From: Salipiger thiooxidans
GTDB lineage: Bacteria > Pseudomonadota > Alphaproteobacteria > Rhodobacterales > Rhodobacteraceae
Reading direction: 5' to 3'
Assembly: GCF_900102075.1 (NCBI RefSeq)
Contig: NZ_FNAV01000001.1
Coordinates: forward strand, 124,001-188,000
Length of the DNA: 64,000 nt
Shown piece after piece: positions 50,944-60,410 of the stretch. Positions within the stretch are counted from its first letter, which is position 1. Every line of letters begins with the position of its first letter. The notes beneath the pieces were generated by a model that ran no database searches, was not told where the DNA came from, and worked only from the letters and a program-made list of their open reading frames with translations. The position numbers were made by a program, and so were the translations under genes.

Positions 50944-51225
50944 TCAGCGCTTGGCCGGGCGTGCCTTGGACGTGGCGGGCATCTCTATATTGATCTCGAG
51001 GCTCGAGACGTCGTCGTCCCGCTCCATCTTGATCTCGACGTCGTCGTCGCTGACGTTCATGTACTTCCGGATCACCGCGATCAGGTCGTATTGCAGCTGC
51101 GGCAGGTAATCCGGAGTCTCCGAACCGGCAGACCGCTCGTGGGCGAGAAGCAGCTGCAGCCGGTCCTTCGCGGTCTGCGCCGACTTCGGGCGGCGGGCCT
51201 TGAGGGAGAAACCGAACAAGCTCAT
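50944..51225 (-). CDS. minE: Cell-division topological specificity factor MinE
   Basis: A 93-residue protein that drives MinD oscillation and frees midcell from MinCD inhibition. The N-terminal membrane-targeting and MinD-binding part (MSLFGFSLKARRPKSAQTAK, DRLQLLLAHER) and the topological domain (YLPQLQYDLIAVIRKYMNV) are clear. The start overlaps the minD stop (ATGA). It is the last gene of minCDE. Confidence 0.96.
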   Translation of the reverse strand: MSLFGFSLKARRPKSAQTAKDRLQLLLAHERSAGSETPDYLPQLQYDLIAVIRKYMNVSDDDVEIKMERDDDVSSLEINIEMPATSKARPAKR

Positions 51226-52070
51226 GCGGACCGCCCGAAGATCCGCTGGATGAAGCCCGGACGCTTCTCGCTCTCGATCTTCATCTCGACATCCTCTCCG
51301 GTCAGCCGCGCCACCGCGTCCTCGTAGGCCTTGCCCGCGGCCGAGGGCTCGTCGAGGATCACCGGCACGCCGACGTTCGACGCCCGCAGCACCGCCTGGC
51401 TCTCGGGCACGATGCCCAGAAGCGGCACGGCGAGGATCTCGAGCACGTCTTCCACGGTCATCATCTCGCCCTTGTCGATGCGGCCCTGATCGTGACGGGT
51501 GATCAGCACGCGCGGGCGCACCGGCTCGGAGGCGCCTTTCTCGGCACGATGGGTCTTGCTGGCCAGCAGGCCCAGCACCCGGTCGCTGTCGCGCACCGAC
51601 GAGACCTCGGGGTTGGTCACGACCACGGCCTCGTCGGCGAAGTACATCGCCAGCTGGGCGCCGCGCTCGATCCCTGCCGGGCTGTCGCAGATGATGTAGT
51701 CGAACTCTTCCTTGAGCTCGTTCAGGACGGCCTCGACGCCTTCCTTGGTCAGCGCGTCCTTGTCGCGGGTCTGCGACGTGGGCAGGACGAACAGCGTCTC
51801 GAGCCGCTTGTCCTTGATCAGCGCCTGCTTCAGCCGCGCGTCACCCTGGATCACGTTGATGAAGTCGAAGACCACGCGGCGTTCGCAGCCCATGATCATG
51901 TCGAGGTTCCGCAGGCCGACGTCGAAGTCGATCACCACGGTCTTGTGTCCCAGCTTGGCCAGTCCGGCGGAAATTGCCGCGGCCGAGGTCGTCTTGCCAA
52001 CACCGCCCTTGCCGGATGTGATCACGATGATCTTTCCGAGGGGCGGCTTGTCCTTGAGTTGCGTCGTCAT
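51222..52070 (-). CDS. minD: Septum-site-determining ATPase MinD
   Basis: A 282-residue membrane-associated ATPase. The deviant Walker A is GKGGVGKTT (about 20-28). VIDFDVGLRNLDMIMGCERR and IICDSPAGIERGA follow, and the C-terminal amphipathic helix (KRPGFIQRIFG) anchors it to the membrane. The start MTTQLKDK overlaps the minC stop (ATGA). It recruits MinC and is stimulated by MinE. Confidence 0.97.
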   Translation of the reverse strand: MTTQLKDKPPLGKIIVITSGKGGVGKTTSAAAISAGLAKLGHKTVVIDFDVGLRNLDMIMGCERRVVFDFINVIQGDARLKQALIKDKRLETLFVLPTSQTRDKDALTKEGVEAVLNELKEEFDYIICDSPAGIERGAQLAMYFADEAVVVTNPEVSSVRDSDRVLGLLASKTHRAEKGASEPVRPRVLITRHDQGRIDKGEMMTVEDVLEILAVPLLGIVPESQAVLRASNVGVPVILDEPSAAGKAYEDAVARLTGEDVEMKIESEKRPGFIQRIFGRSA

Positions 52071-52876
52071 GCGAGCGCCTCCACACATAGCCTGTCATCC
52101 TTGAGGAAGACCTGCACCGGGCAGTTGCCCAGGTCATCCCCGATACTTTCGCTCGTCCGGTAGAGCCCCGCGATGGCCAGAAGCTCTGCGCTCTGGCTCT
52201 GGCAGAAGATGCGGGCGCTCTCGTCGCCGTGGCATCCCGCCATCGCCCGGCCCCGCATCCGCCCGTACACATGGATGTTGCCGGCTGCCACCAGTTCGGC
52301 CCCAGAGGAGACCGACCCGATGATCGTCAGGTCGCCGCGCTCGGCCACCACCATCTGCCCCGAGCGCACCGGATGGGTGATCACCCGGTTGTCGGGCGGC
52401 AGCAGGCGGTCGATCTTGCGCTTGCGCTGGGTGGCGGGCTCGGGAAGCGGCGCCTCGCGGCCCACCTTGACCGGGATCAGGCCCAGCCCCTCGGCCGCCT
52501 CGACCTGCTTCGGCCCGGCGTTCTGCACGCCGAACACCAGCAGCCTGCGCTTGCGAAGCTCGTCGACCAGCGCACCGATGCGCATGCGGTTCTCGAGCCC
52601 CGGCACCTTTTCGAAGTCGATCACCAGCGGTGCGCCCTCGAGAAGTTGCGGCGACTGCTCGAGCTGCGCGTCGAGCGCCTCGAAGAAGGCGGCGTTTGGG
52701 GTTTCGCTTTCCACACGAATGGCGATCGCGGTCATGAAGCGACCGCGGATCTGGAATGGCCTGACACGCGCCGGGGCGTCGTCTCCCCGGCCTTGGGGGG
52801 TCTGTGCTGGCACCTTGCTCTGTGCTCCTGCTCTCGTTCCGTGTCGCGACTCGCTCGCGCTCTTGTTATCTTTCAT
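52067..52876 (-). CDS. minC: Septum-site-determining protein MinC
   Basis: A 269-residue inhibitor of FtsZ polymerisation. The N-terminal FtsZ-binding domain covers about 35-140 (PFQIRGRFMTAIAIRV, EGAPLVIDFEKVPGLE). The C-terminal beta-helix (about 165-265: VRSGQMVVAERGDLTIIGSV, GNIHVYGRMRGRAMAGCHGD) binds MinD. I chose MKDNKSAS as the start because MTAIAI would cut into the FtsZ domain. Its ribosome-binding site is weak. It is first in the minCDE operon. Confidence 0.95.
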   Translation of the reverse strand: MKDNKSASESRHGTRAGAQSKVPAQTPQGRGDDAPARVRPFQIRGRFMTAIAIRVESETPNAAFFEALDAQLEQSPQLLEGAPLVIDFEKVPGLENRMRIGALVDELRKRRLLVFGVQNAGPKQVEAAEGLGLIPVKVGREAPLPEPATQRKRKIDRLLPPDNRVITHPVRSGQMVVAERGDLTIIGSVSSGAELVAAGNIHVYGRMRGRAMAGCHGDESARIFCQSQSAELLAIAGLYRTSESIGDDLGNCPVQVFLKDDRLCVEALA

Positions 52877-53041
52877 CCCTAGTACGGGGGCATGCGCCTC
52901 CGCAGCAGGGAAATCACCGACCGGACGGTTTGAGCAGGTTCCCGCCAAATTTGGCCGAACCCTGCCGAGCGGAGCCTCTACACTGTCGCGTTGCCGTGCT
53001 GCAAGAGGCGAAGGGCGCCCCCTGCCCTGCTCAGCGCATCA

Positions 53042-55402
53042 TCAACGCTTCTTCATGGCATCGAGCAGCGCCGCACCGAGCGCGCCGGGAGCCCCGCCGC
53101 CCTGCGACTTGCCGCCACCGCGCGGGCCCTTCGGCCCCTGTCCGCCACCGTCACGGCCCCGCGGGCCCTGCCCGCCGCCGTCGCGCCCGCGCGATGCGGA
53201 CCGGCCGCGATCCCTGTCGCCGCCGCGTTCCGCCACATCGCCGCCGTCCTTGCGCATGGAGAGCCCGATGCGCTTGCGCGGCACGTCGACCTCGGTCACC
53301 CGCACGCGCACCACGTCGCCGGCCTTCACCACCTCGTGCGGATCCTTGACGAAGCGATCGGCAAGCTGGCTCACGTGGACCAGACCGTCCTGGTGCACAC
53401 CAATGTCGACGAAGGCGCCGAAGGCCGCGACGTTGGTCACGGTGCCTTCCAGCATCATGCCGGGACGCAGGTCGGTGATCTCTTCCACGCCGTCGGTGAA
53501 GGTCGCGGTCTTGAAGCTCGGACGCGGGTCGCGGCCCGGTTTCTCGAGCTCGCTCAGGATGTCGCGCACGGTGGGCAGGCCGAAGCTGTCGTCGACGAAC
53601 TGCTCGGCGCGCAGCCCCTTCAGCGCTTCGGGCTGGCCCATGATCTGGCGGATGTCGCGGCCGCAGGCCTGCACGATGCGGCGGGCCACGTCATAGGCCT
53701 CGGGGTGCACCGACGAGGCGTCGAGCGGCTCGGCACCGTCGCGGATGCGCAGGAAGCCGGCGCTCTGCTCGAAGGCGCGCGGCCCGATGCCCGGCACCTT
53801 CATCAGCGCCTTGCGCGAGGGGAAGGCGCCGTGGGTGTCGCGGTGCAGCACGATGTTCTGCGCCAGCGACGGCCCGAGCCCCGCCACATGCGCCAGCAGC
53901 GGCGCCGAGGCCATGTTGAGATCGACGCCGACGGCGTTCACCGCGTCCTCGACCACCGCCTCGAGCGCGCGGGCCAGCAGGCGCTGGTCGACGTCGTGCT
54001 GGTACTGGCCGACACCGATGCTTTCCGGCGTGATTTTCACCAGCTCCGCCAGCGGGTCCTGCAGGCGGCGCGCGATCGAGACCGCGCCGCGCAGCGACAC
54101 GTCGAGGTCGGGGAATTCCTTCGCCGCCAACTCGGAGGCCGAGTAGACCGAGGCGCCGGCCTCGGAGACCACGACCTTGGTGGGCTTCGGCCCCTCGAGC
54201 AGCTTCAGCGTGTCGGTCACCATGCGCTCGGTCTCGCGGCTGGCGGTGCCGTTGCCGATGGCGATGAGCTCGACGCCGTGGCGCTTCACCAGCCGGGCGA
54301 TCTCGGCCTGCGCGCCACGCAGGTCGTTCTTTGGCTGGAACGGGTAGAGCGTCGCGGTCTCGAGCAGCTTGCCGGTGGCATCGACCACCGCCGCCTTGAC
54401 CCCGGTGCGGATGCCCGGGTCGAGCCCCAGCGTCGCCTTGTTGCCCGCCGGCGCCGCCAGCAGCAGGTCCTTGAGATTGCGGGCAAAGACGTTGATCGCC
54501 TCCTCGTGGGCGCGCCGACGCAGGTCGGCCAGCAGGTCCACGTACATGGTCAGGCTCAGCTTCACGCGCCAGGTCCAGCCCGCGGCGTCGCGCAGCCACT
54601 GGTCGCCGGGTCCTTCGCCGGGGATGCCGATGGCCTTCGCCACGATGGCCACCGCGCGCGCCGGCCCGGTTTCGGGCTCGGGCTCGATGCCCACGGTGAC
54701 GATCTCTTCCTTCGAGGCGCGCAGGATCGCCAGCGCCCTGTGCGAGGGGATGTCCCGCCATTTCTCGCTGTGGTCGAAATAGTCCGAGAACTTGGCCCCG
54801 GCCTGTTCCTTGCCGGGCTGCACGCGGGCGGTGATCACCGCCTCCTGCTTCATGAACTCGCGCAGGCGGCCCAGCAGGGCGGCGTTCTCACTCAGCGATT
54901 CTGCGAGGATGTCGCGGGCGCCGTCGAGCGCCGCCTTCACCGTCTCGACGTTCCCGCCGACGAAACGCTCGGCCAGCAGCTTGGGGTCGGCATTGCGGTT
55001 CCCGGTGATCGCCGCCAGCAGCGGCTCGAGCCCGTTCTCGCGGGCGATCATCGCCTTGGTGCGGCGCTTGGGCTTGTAGGGCAGGTAGATGTCCTCGAGC
55101 GTGGCCTTGGTCTCGGCCTGCGCGATGGAGCGCGCCAGTTCCTCGGTCAGCTTGCCCTGCCCCTTGATCGTCTCGAGGATCGCGCCCCGGCGGGCTTCCA
55201 TCTCGCGCAGGTAGACCAGCCGGTCGCCCAGGGTCCGCAGCTGGGTGTCGTCGAGCCCGCCGGTGGCTTCCTTGCGGTAGCGGGCGACGAAGGGCACCGT
55301 GGCGCCGCCGTCGAGCAGGTCCACGGCGGCCACGACCTGCTTTGGCGTGGCGGCGATCTCGGTGGCGATGGTGCGGGCGATGCGCTCGGCGGTCTGGTCC
55401 AA
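53042..55402 (-). CDS. tex: RNA-binding transcription accessory protein Tex
   Basis: A 786-residue nucleic-acid-binding protein of the Tex/YqgF family. The helical N-terminus ([33 protein letters not shown]) leads to the YqgF-like domain ([19 protein letters not shown] at about 330-350). Helix-hairpin-helix motifs ([18 protein letters not shown]) and an S1 domain at about 645-715 ([20 protein letters not shown]) follow. An unusual Gly/Arg/Asp-rich tail of about 60 residues follows S1. It is transcribed alone, towards minC. Confidence 0.96.
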   Translation of the reverse strand: MDQTAERIARTIATEIAATPKQVVAAVDLLDGGATVPFVARYRKEATGGLDDTQLRTLGDRLVYLREMEARRGAILETIKGQGKLTEELARSIAQAETKATLEDIYLPYKPKRRTKAMIARENGLEPLLAAITGNRNADPKLLAERFVGGNVETVKAALDGARDILAESLSENAALLGRLREFMKQEAVITARVQPGKEQAGAKFSDYFDHSEKWRDIPSHRALAILRASKEEIVTVGIEPEPETGPARAVAIVAKAIGIPGEGPGDQWLRDAAGWTWRVKLSLTMYVDLLADLRRRAHEEAINVFARNLKDLLLAAPAGNKATLGLDPGIRTGVKAAVVDATGKLLETATLYPFQPKNDLRGAQAEIARLVKRHGVELIAIGNGTASRETERMVTDTLKLLEGPKPTKVVVSEAGASVYSASELAAKEFPDLDVSLRGAVSIARRLQDPLAELVKITPESIGVGQYQHDVDQRLLARALEAVVEDAVNAVGVDLNMASAPLLAHVAGLGPSLAQNIVLHRDTHGAFPSRKALMKVPGIGPRAFEQSAGFLRIRDGAEPLDASSVHPEAYDVARRIVQACGRDIRQIMGQPEALKGLRAEQFVDDSFGLPTVRDILSELEKPGRDPRPSFKTATFTDGVEEITDLRPGMMLEGTVTNVAAFGAFVDIGVHQDGLVHVSQLADRFVKDPHEVVKAGDVVRVRVTEVDVPRKRIGLSMRKDGGDVAERGGDRDRGRSASRGRDGGGQGPRGRDGGGQGPKGPRGGGKSQGGGAPGALGAALLDAMKKR

Positions 55403-55658
55403 GACGGTCTCCTCTGGTTCGAGACTGCCGTAGTATCCCTACGCCCGGCGCACGCCAAGCCCGACCCGCATGACCTTGCCGATCATTTCGGGGTTTCCCG
55501 CCGATGCCCTCCCGGGCCACGGCGTGACGTAGCGTGACGGGGCGCGGCATGTCCGCCACCGGCCCCGCCCCGTGCCGCACGGTTTTTTTGTGGCCGCCCG
55601 GCCAAGGTGGCACTCTGCCCTCTGCATCCGACAGGCGAGATACGGGAAGACCAACGCG

Positions 55659-56531
55659 ATGGCGCCGCGCGTGACACAGAAGAACCGCTCGGAACTGATC
55701 TGCGCCGCGCTGCGCTCGGCCATCCTCAAGCGCGCCCTGCTGCCGGGCATGAAGCTGCCCGAGGATTCGCTGGGCGAGCGCTTCGGCGCCAGCCGCACGC
55801 TGATCCGGCAGGCGCTGGAACGGCTTGCCGCTGAGGGGCTGGTCGAGCTGCGCCACAACCGCGGCGCCGAAGAGCTGCTGCGGCAGGCGCTGGGCTCGGG
55901 CGCCGACCTGCTCGGCGGCTGCCCCTACACCGACAGCGATCCCAGGGGGCATATCGCGCGGGTCTTCGCCATGGCGCAGGACTTCGGCGTGGATCTCGAC
56001 TGCCACCGCGATTTCGACCCCGACACGCGCGGGCGGCATCTCGACGAGGTGGCGAAGCAGACCATCGCCCATGGGATGCAGGGCCGCGTGACCATCGGCC
56101 ACGTCACCAAGCTGTCGATGCTGCCGCCCGAAGCGCTGCACGAGACCGTCGCGCTGATGCGCGACGCGGGCATCGCGCTGACGGTGCTGCCGGCCGGTCT
56201 GGGGGATGAAAGCCGGGCGCATGACCTTCGAGGCACGGCGGCCGAGGCTCTGCCGACCGGCCTCTGCCACGCCCCACGCGGCCTTCGCGCAGTCCGAAAC
56301 CGGGCGCTAGAGCGTGCGCCTCATGCCCCGTCGCGCTCCTCGTCGCACTTGGGCCCCTGCGGGACGCCGCCCAGCGCCTCGCGCAGCTCGGCGATCTGCG
56401 AGGCCACCGGCGCGCTGTGCTGGAAAGCGCGGTCCGACCATGCGCTGAAGCGTTCGAGCAGGGGCAGGAAGGTCTGGACCTCCTCGTCGGTCCAGTCGCG
56501 GAGGAACGAGCCCAGCACCAGGAGCTTGTAG
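55659..56531 (+). pseudogene. Chimeric ORF: GntR DNA-binding domain joined to a cytosine-deaminase-like fragment
   Basis: An uninterrupted 290-codon frame. Residues 1-70 are a GntR winged helix (MAPRVTQKNRSELICAALRS, DSLGERFGASRTLIRQALER). At residue 71 the text switches to the middle of an amidohydrolase of the cytosine-deaminase type (EELLRQALGSGADLLGGCPY, VDLDCHRDFDPDT, RVTIGHVTKLSMLPP) and runs to about residue 179 (ALTVLPA). The rest is unrelated and overlaps the convergent MarR gene. It probably arose by an in-frame deletion between a regulator and its target gene. It has a start and a weak GGGAAG, so expression is possible. Confidence 0.7.
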
Positions 56532-56983
56532 GTGCGCACCGCCTCGACCATGGCGGCGCCGGACTCGGTCAGCTCGAGCACCGTGCGCCGGGCGTCCTCC
56601 TGGCTGACCGCGCGCCGCACGAAGTCGCGGCGGATCAGGTCGGCGCTGATGCGGCTGGCGCGCGAGGGGTCGATGGCGAGCCGCGTCGCCACGGTGCCCA
56701 CCGTGGTCTCGCAATCCGCCTGCTCGCCGAACTCGTTCACCGGCGCGCGCACCGCCATCAGCACGTCGAGCTGCGCGAGATCAAGCGGCAGCCCGAGCTC
56801 GTCCAGCGCGGTGCGCCCCAGCTCGCGCTTCATCACCCGACGCCGCCAGCGTTGCAGGATCGCGTCCACGTCCAGCGCCGCCTGCGACACCTCGCGCGCG
56901 ATGCCCGCCCGCTCCAGATCGTCCTTCAGCTTCTCGTCTCTCCGGCTCAAGCCCGCCTCGTTCATTTTGTGTGCTATTGACAT
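56321..56983 (-). CDS. MarR-family transcriptional regulator
   Basis: A 220-residue regulator with a MarR winged helix at about 75-165 (TVGTVATRLAIDPSRASRIS, ADLIRRDFVRRAVSQEDARR) and helical dimer arms at both ends. It is longer than usual because of the first 40 residues. The start MSIAHKMNEAG was chosen over the ATG six codons later, with low certainty, since neither has a strong ribosome-binding site. It is divergent from the MFS efflux gene and its start overlaps that gene's -35, a typical arrangement for a drug-responsive repressor. Confidence 0.88.
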   Translation of the reverse strand: MSIAHKMNEAGLSRRDEKLKDDLERAGIAREVSQAALDVDAILQRWRRRVMKRELGRTALDELGLPLDLAQLDVLMAVRAPVNEFGEQADCETTVGTVATRLAIDPSRASRISADLIRRDFVRRAVSQEDARRTVLELTESGAAMVEAVRTYKLLVLGSFLRDWTDEEVQTFLPLLERFSAWSDRAFQHSAPVASQIAELREALGGVPQGPKCDEERDGA

Positions 56984-57009
56984 ATAAATGCCATCAGCAC
57001 AGATATAGG
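56970..57009 (+). promoter_or_regulatory. MFS promoter with consensus -35 and flanking inverted repeat
   Basis: A perfect TTGACA (56977-56982) precedes an AT-rich GATATAGG region (57002-57009), with the best -10 at 18-19 bases. TGTGCT (56970-56975) and AGCACA (56996-57001) form a 6-bp inverted repeat with 20 bases between the arms, spanning the promoter. It is a candidate MarR operator. Confidence 0.45.
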
Positions 57010-57092
57010 GACAGTTCCATTCTGCCCCAAGGGTCCCGCGCGCACCAGATCGCGTCGGGCCGCACCTGTCCTTTCCCCAAGGAGACGCGCCA

Positions 57093-58607
57093 ATGGCGCC
57101 ATTCGACAGCAGTGCCACGATTGCCGCGACGCCCGAGGCCGCGGAGTCTGTGCCTGTCCGGCTGGTGCTTGCGGCGGTGGCGGCGACACTTCTCTTCGCG
57201 TCTCTGGGACAGACCATCGTGTCGACCGCGCTGCCGGTGATGGTCGCCGACCTCGGCGGCATGGACAAGATCACCTGGGTGATGACCGCCTACCTGCTGG
57301 CCTCGACCATCGGCGCGCCGGTGGCGGGCAAGCTCGGCGACCTCTACGGCCGCAAGCTGGTGCTGCAATGGGCCATCGGCGTCTTCATCCTTGGCGCGGT
57401 GCTCTGCGGCACGGCGCAGAACATGTGGATGGTGATCGGCGGCCGCATCATCCAGGGCTGCGGCGGCGGTGCGCTGATCGTGACCTCGATGGCGGTGGTC
57501 GGAGACCTGCTGCCCGCCCGCGAGCGCGGACAGGCGCAGGCCGTCCTTGGTGCCGCCTTCGGGATCTCGACGGTGATCGGCCCGCTGCTGGGCGGCTTCC
57601 TCGTCCAGAACCTGAGCTGGCACTGGATCTTCTTCGTCAACTTTCCCGTCGGCCTCGCCGCCTTCATTGTCCTCAGTCAAGCCCTGCCCCGCCGCAGCGA
57701 CCGCCGGCGCAAGTCGGTGGATTACGCCGGCGGCGCACTGCTGGCCACGCTGCTGGCCTCGCTGGTGCTGATCTCGAACACCGGCGGCACGGTCTTTGCC
57801 TGGAGCAGCCCGCAGCTGCTGTCGCTCGCGGTCATCGCGCTGAGCGCGCTGGCGCTCTTCATCCGGGTCGAGCGCCGGGCGGAAGAGCCGATCCTGCCGA
57901 TGAGCCTGTTTGCCAACAACACCTTCGTGGTGGTGAATTTCGTCGGCATCCTCGTGGGCATGGGCATGTTCGGCACCATCACCTTCCTGCCGTTCTTCCT
58001 GCAGGTGGTGAAGGGCGTCTCGCCGACCACCTCGGGCCTCTTCCTCGTGCCGATGATGGGCGGGCTGCTGACGGCCTCCATCGCCTCGGGCCGCTACATG
58101 GCGCGCTCCGGGCGCTACAAGCTGCTGCCGGTGCTGTCGACCGCTCTGTTGGCAGTGGCGATGTTGTCGATGACCACGCTCTCGGTCGACAGCCCGCTTT
58201 GGCTGATCGCGCTGTCGATGATCGGCATCGGGCTGGGGATCGGGCCGGTCTATTCGATCGGCGTGGCGGCGATCCAGAACGCGATCCCGGTCTCGATGCT
58301 GGGCGTCGGCACCGCCAGCGCCAACATGTTCCGGCTGATCGGCGGCGCCGTCGGCACCGCGGGCTTCGGCGCGCTGTTCAGCACCGGGATGGCCCGCAAC
58401 CTCGCCGGCCAGCTGCCGCTGGCGGCCGAGGGCGGAATTCGCAACATCGGCGCCGAGATGGTCAACGCCCTGCCGCCCGAGACGCGGCTGCAGGTGATGG
58501 AGGGCATCTCCCACGCCCTGCACCCGGTGTTCTGGATCGCGGCGGCGGCTGCCGTTCTGGCCTGCCTCGCCTCGATCATGCTCCGCGAGCTGCCGCTCTC
58601 GGGCTGA
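57093..58607 (+). CDS. MFS drug efflux transporter, DHA2 (EmrB/QacA) family
   Basis: A 504-residue inner-membrane antiporter with about 14 helices. Family motifs: ASLGQTIVSTALPVMVADLG in helix 1, KLGDLYGRKLVLQ (motif A), GRIIQGCGGGALIVTSMAVV, and GAAFGISTVIGPLLGGFLVQ (motif C). The ATG is preceded by CAAGGAGA. The divergent MarR gene probably represses it. Substrates are probably hydrophobic toxicants. Confidence 0.93.
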   Translation: MAPFDSSATIAATPEAAESVPVRLVLAAVAATLLFASLGQTIVSTALPVMVADLGGMDKITWVMTAYLLASTIGAPVAGKLGDLYGRKLVLQWAIGVFILGAVLCGTAQNMWMVIGGRIIQGCGGGALIVTSMAVVGDLLPARERGQAQAVLGAAFGISTVIGPLLGGFLVQNLSWHWIFFVNFPVGLAAFIVLSQALPRRSDRRRKSVDYAGGALLATLLASLVLISNTGGTVFAWSSPQLLSLAVIALSALALFIRVERRAEEPILPMSLFANNTFVVVNFVGILVGMGMFGTITFLPFFLQVVKGVSPTTSGLFLVPMMGGLLTASIASGRYMARSGRYKLLPVLSTALLAVAMLSMTTLSVDSPLWLIALSMIGIGLGIGPVYSIGVAAIQNAIPVSMLGVGTASANMFRLIGGAVGTAGFGALFSTGMARNLAGQLPLAAEGGIRNIGAEMVNALPPETRLQVMEGISHALHPVFWIAAAAAVLACLASIMLRELPLSG

Positions 58608-58660
58608 GACGGAACAGCTCCCGAGCGCCCACCGGTTTGGGAGGACCCGAGGCGCTCCAG

Positions 58661-58690
58661 ACCCCGACCGGATGCTCCCCCGGTCGGGGT
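58661..58690. terminator. Bidirectional hairpin between convergent MFS and dipeptidase genes
   Basis: ACCCCGACCGG and CCGGTCGGGGT form a perfect 11-bp stem with an eight-base loop, in the 99-base gap between two convergent stops. T content after the stem is low on both strands. Confidence 0.7.
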
Positions 58691-58706
58691 TCGTCGTATC
58701 CGGTCC

Positions 58707-59675
58707 TTACCAGACGCGGTCGAGCAGGCTGAGCCAGTTCTCCCCCATCACCCGGCGGATCTTGGTCTCGGACCAGCCGGCGCGCTCCATGGCGGCGGTG
58801 AGGTTGGGGAAATCGGCGATGGAGCCGAGCCCGTCGGGGAATTCCACCTTCCAGATCTCGGTGAGCTGACGGGCATAGCCCTTGTCGCGGTTGAGATACT
58901 CGAAGAACTTCGCGCCGTAGCCCATGGTGAAGTCGGTGCCGAAGCCCACCCGTTCCTCGCCCACGAGGTTCACGATGTAGTCGATGGCCGCCACGTAGTC
59001 GTCCACCGTCGCGTCGTTGCCCGCGGCAAGGAACGGCGGGAACATGGTCACGCCGACGAAGCCGTCATGCCCGGCGATGAAGCGGAGCTGTTCGTCGGAC
59101 TTGTTGCGCGGGTGCGCCTTGAGCCCCGCGGGCAGGCAATGCGAATAGGCCACCGGCTTCTTCGAGGCGAGGATCACCTCCTGCGAGGTCTTGGGCCCGA
59201 CGTGGCTCAGGTCGCAGAGCATGCCGACGCGGTTCATCTCGGCCACCACCTCATGGCCGAAATCCGAGAGGCCGCTGTCGGTGCTCTCGTAACAGCCCGA
59301 GCCCACGAGGTTCTGGGTGTTGTAGGTCATCTGGACGATGCCGACGCCCTGCTCCTTGAAGAGCTCGATGAACTCGAGCCGGTCCTCGAAGGCCGCGGTG
59401 TTCTGGAAGCCCAGCACGATGCCGGTCTTGCCCGCGGCCTTGGCGGCGCGGATGTCGGCGACGGTCTTCGCCTTCACGATGAGGTCGGCGTTCTCGCGGA
59501 AATGGGTGTTCCATTCCCCGATCGCCGACATGGTGTCGCGGAAATTCTCCCAGACCGAGCAGGTGCAGTTGGCGGCGGTGAGCCCGCCTGCTGCCATCGC
59601 CTCGAAGATCGGGCGACCCCAGTCCGAGATGATGAGCCCGTCGAAGACGATGAGATCGTCGTGCAGCGTGGTCAT
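58707..59675 (-). CDS. Membrane-dipeptidase-like protein (peptidase M19 family)
   Basis: A 322-residue metallo-hydrolase of the renal-dipeptidase family. Recognisable sites are LCDLSHVGP (His158), AYSHCLPAGLKAHPRNKSDE (His179) and GFGTDF. The N-terminal metal motif, usually HxD, reads ISD (residues 16-18), and the bridging Glu region reads GFQNTAAFED. The binuclear site therefore differs from classical M19 enzymes and the activity may have shifted. It is the last gene of a branched-chain-type ABC operon, 15 bases after livF, and probably processes the imported compound. Confidence 0.87.
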   Translation of the reverse strand: MTTLHDDLIVFDGLIISDWGRPIFEAMAAGGLTAANCTCSVWENFRDTMSAIGEWNTHFRENADLIVKAKTVADIRAAKAAGKTGIVLGFQNTAAFEDRLEFIELFKEQGVGIVQMTYNTQNLVGSGCYESTDSGLSDFGHEVVAEMNRVGMLCDLSHVGPKTSQEVILASKKPVAYSHCLPAGLKAHPRNKSDEQLRFIAGHDGFVGVTMFPPFLAAGNDATVDDYVAAIDYIVNLVGEERVGFGTDFTMGYGAKFFEYLNRDKGYARQLTEIWKVEFPDGLGSIADFPNLTAAMERAGWSETKIRRVMGENWLSLLDRVW

Positions 59676-59690
59676 GTGGTGGTCCTTCGG

Positions 59691-60410
59691 TCAGAGATAG
59701 ATATTGCGCACGATGGCGTCGTGATCGCCCGCCATGGCGCGGACGTCGCCGCCGTCCACCACCTCGCCGTCCCTCAGGACGATGAAGCGGTCGGCGGCGC
59801 GGAAGGCGAGGTTGAGGTTCTGCTCGACCATCAGCATGGTCACGCCGTCCTCCTTGAGACTGTCGATGATGCGGGCGATCTCTTCGCAGAACTGCGGCGA
59901 GAGCCCGCCCGAAGGCTCGTCGAGCAGCAGGAGCCGCGGCCGGGACATCAGCGCGCGGCCAATGGCAACCATCTGCTGTTCGCCGCCCGAAAGCGTGCGG
60001 GTGGCCTGCTTGCGGCGCTCCTTCAGACGCGGGAAGCGGTCGTAGATCTGCGTCAGCGTCTGCGACAGCTCCCGCCCGCCCCGTCGCATGGCGCCGAGCC
60101 GCAGGTTGTCCTCGACGGTGAGGTCGGGGAACAGATCCCGCGCCTGGCTCACCTGCGCGATGCCGAGCGCGAAGATCCGGTGCGGCGACAGGCCCGCGGT
60201 TTCCTGCCCGTCGAAAAGCACCGAGCCCGAGGTCGGACGGACGAAGCCACAGATCGCGTTCATCGAGGTCGACTTGCCCGAGCCGTTGGCCCCCAGCAGG
60301 GTCAGGCACTCGCCCGGCACCACGTCGTAGGAGGCGCCGCGCAGGATGGGTTTCTTGCCGTAGCCCACGTGCAGGTCACGGATCTTGAGGAGCGGTTCAG
60401 GAGTGTCCAA
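59691..60410 (-). CDS. livF: Branched-chain amino-acid-type ABC transporter ATPase LivF
   Basis: A 239-residue ABC ATPase of the LivF class. Motifs: Walker A GANGSGKST, signature LSGGEQQMVAIGRALMSRP, Walker B LLLLDEPSGGLSP and H-loop VEQN. The TTG start (60410) has GGAGG six bases upstream and overlaps livG by 14 bases. It pairs with LivG to energise the LivHM channel. Confidence 0.94.
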   Translation of the reverse strand: MDTPEPLLKIRDLHVGYGKKPILRGASYDVVPGECLTLLGANGSGKSTSMNAICGFVRPTSGSVLFDGQETAGLSPHRIFALGIAQVSQARDLFPDLTVEDNLRLGAMRRGGRELSQTLTQIYDRFPRLKERRKQATRTLSGGEQQMVAIGRALMSRPRLLLLDEPSGGLSPQFCEEIARIIDSLKEDGVTMLMVEQNLNLAFRAADRFIVLRDGEVVDGGDVRAMAGDHDAIVRNIYL

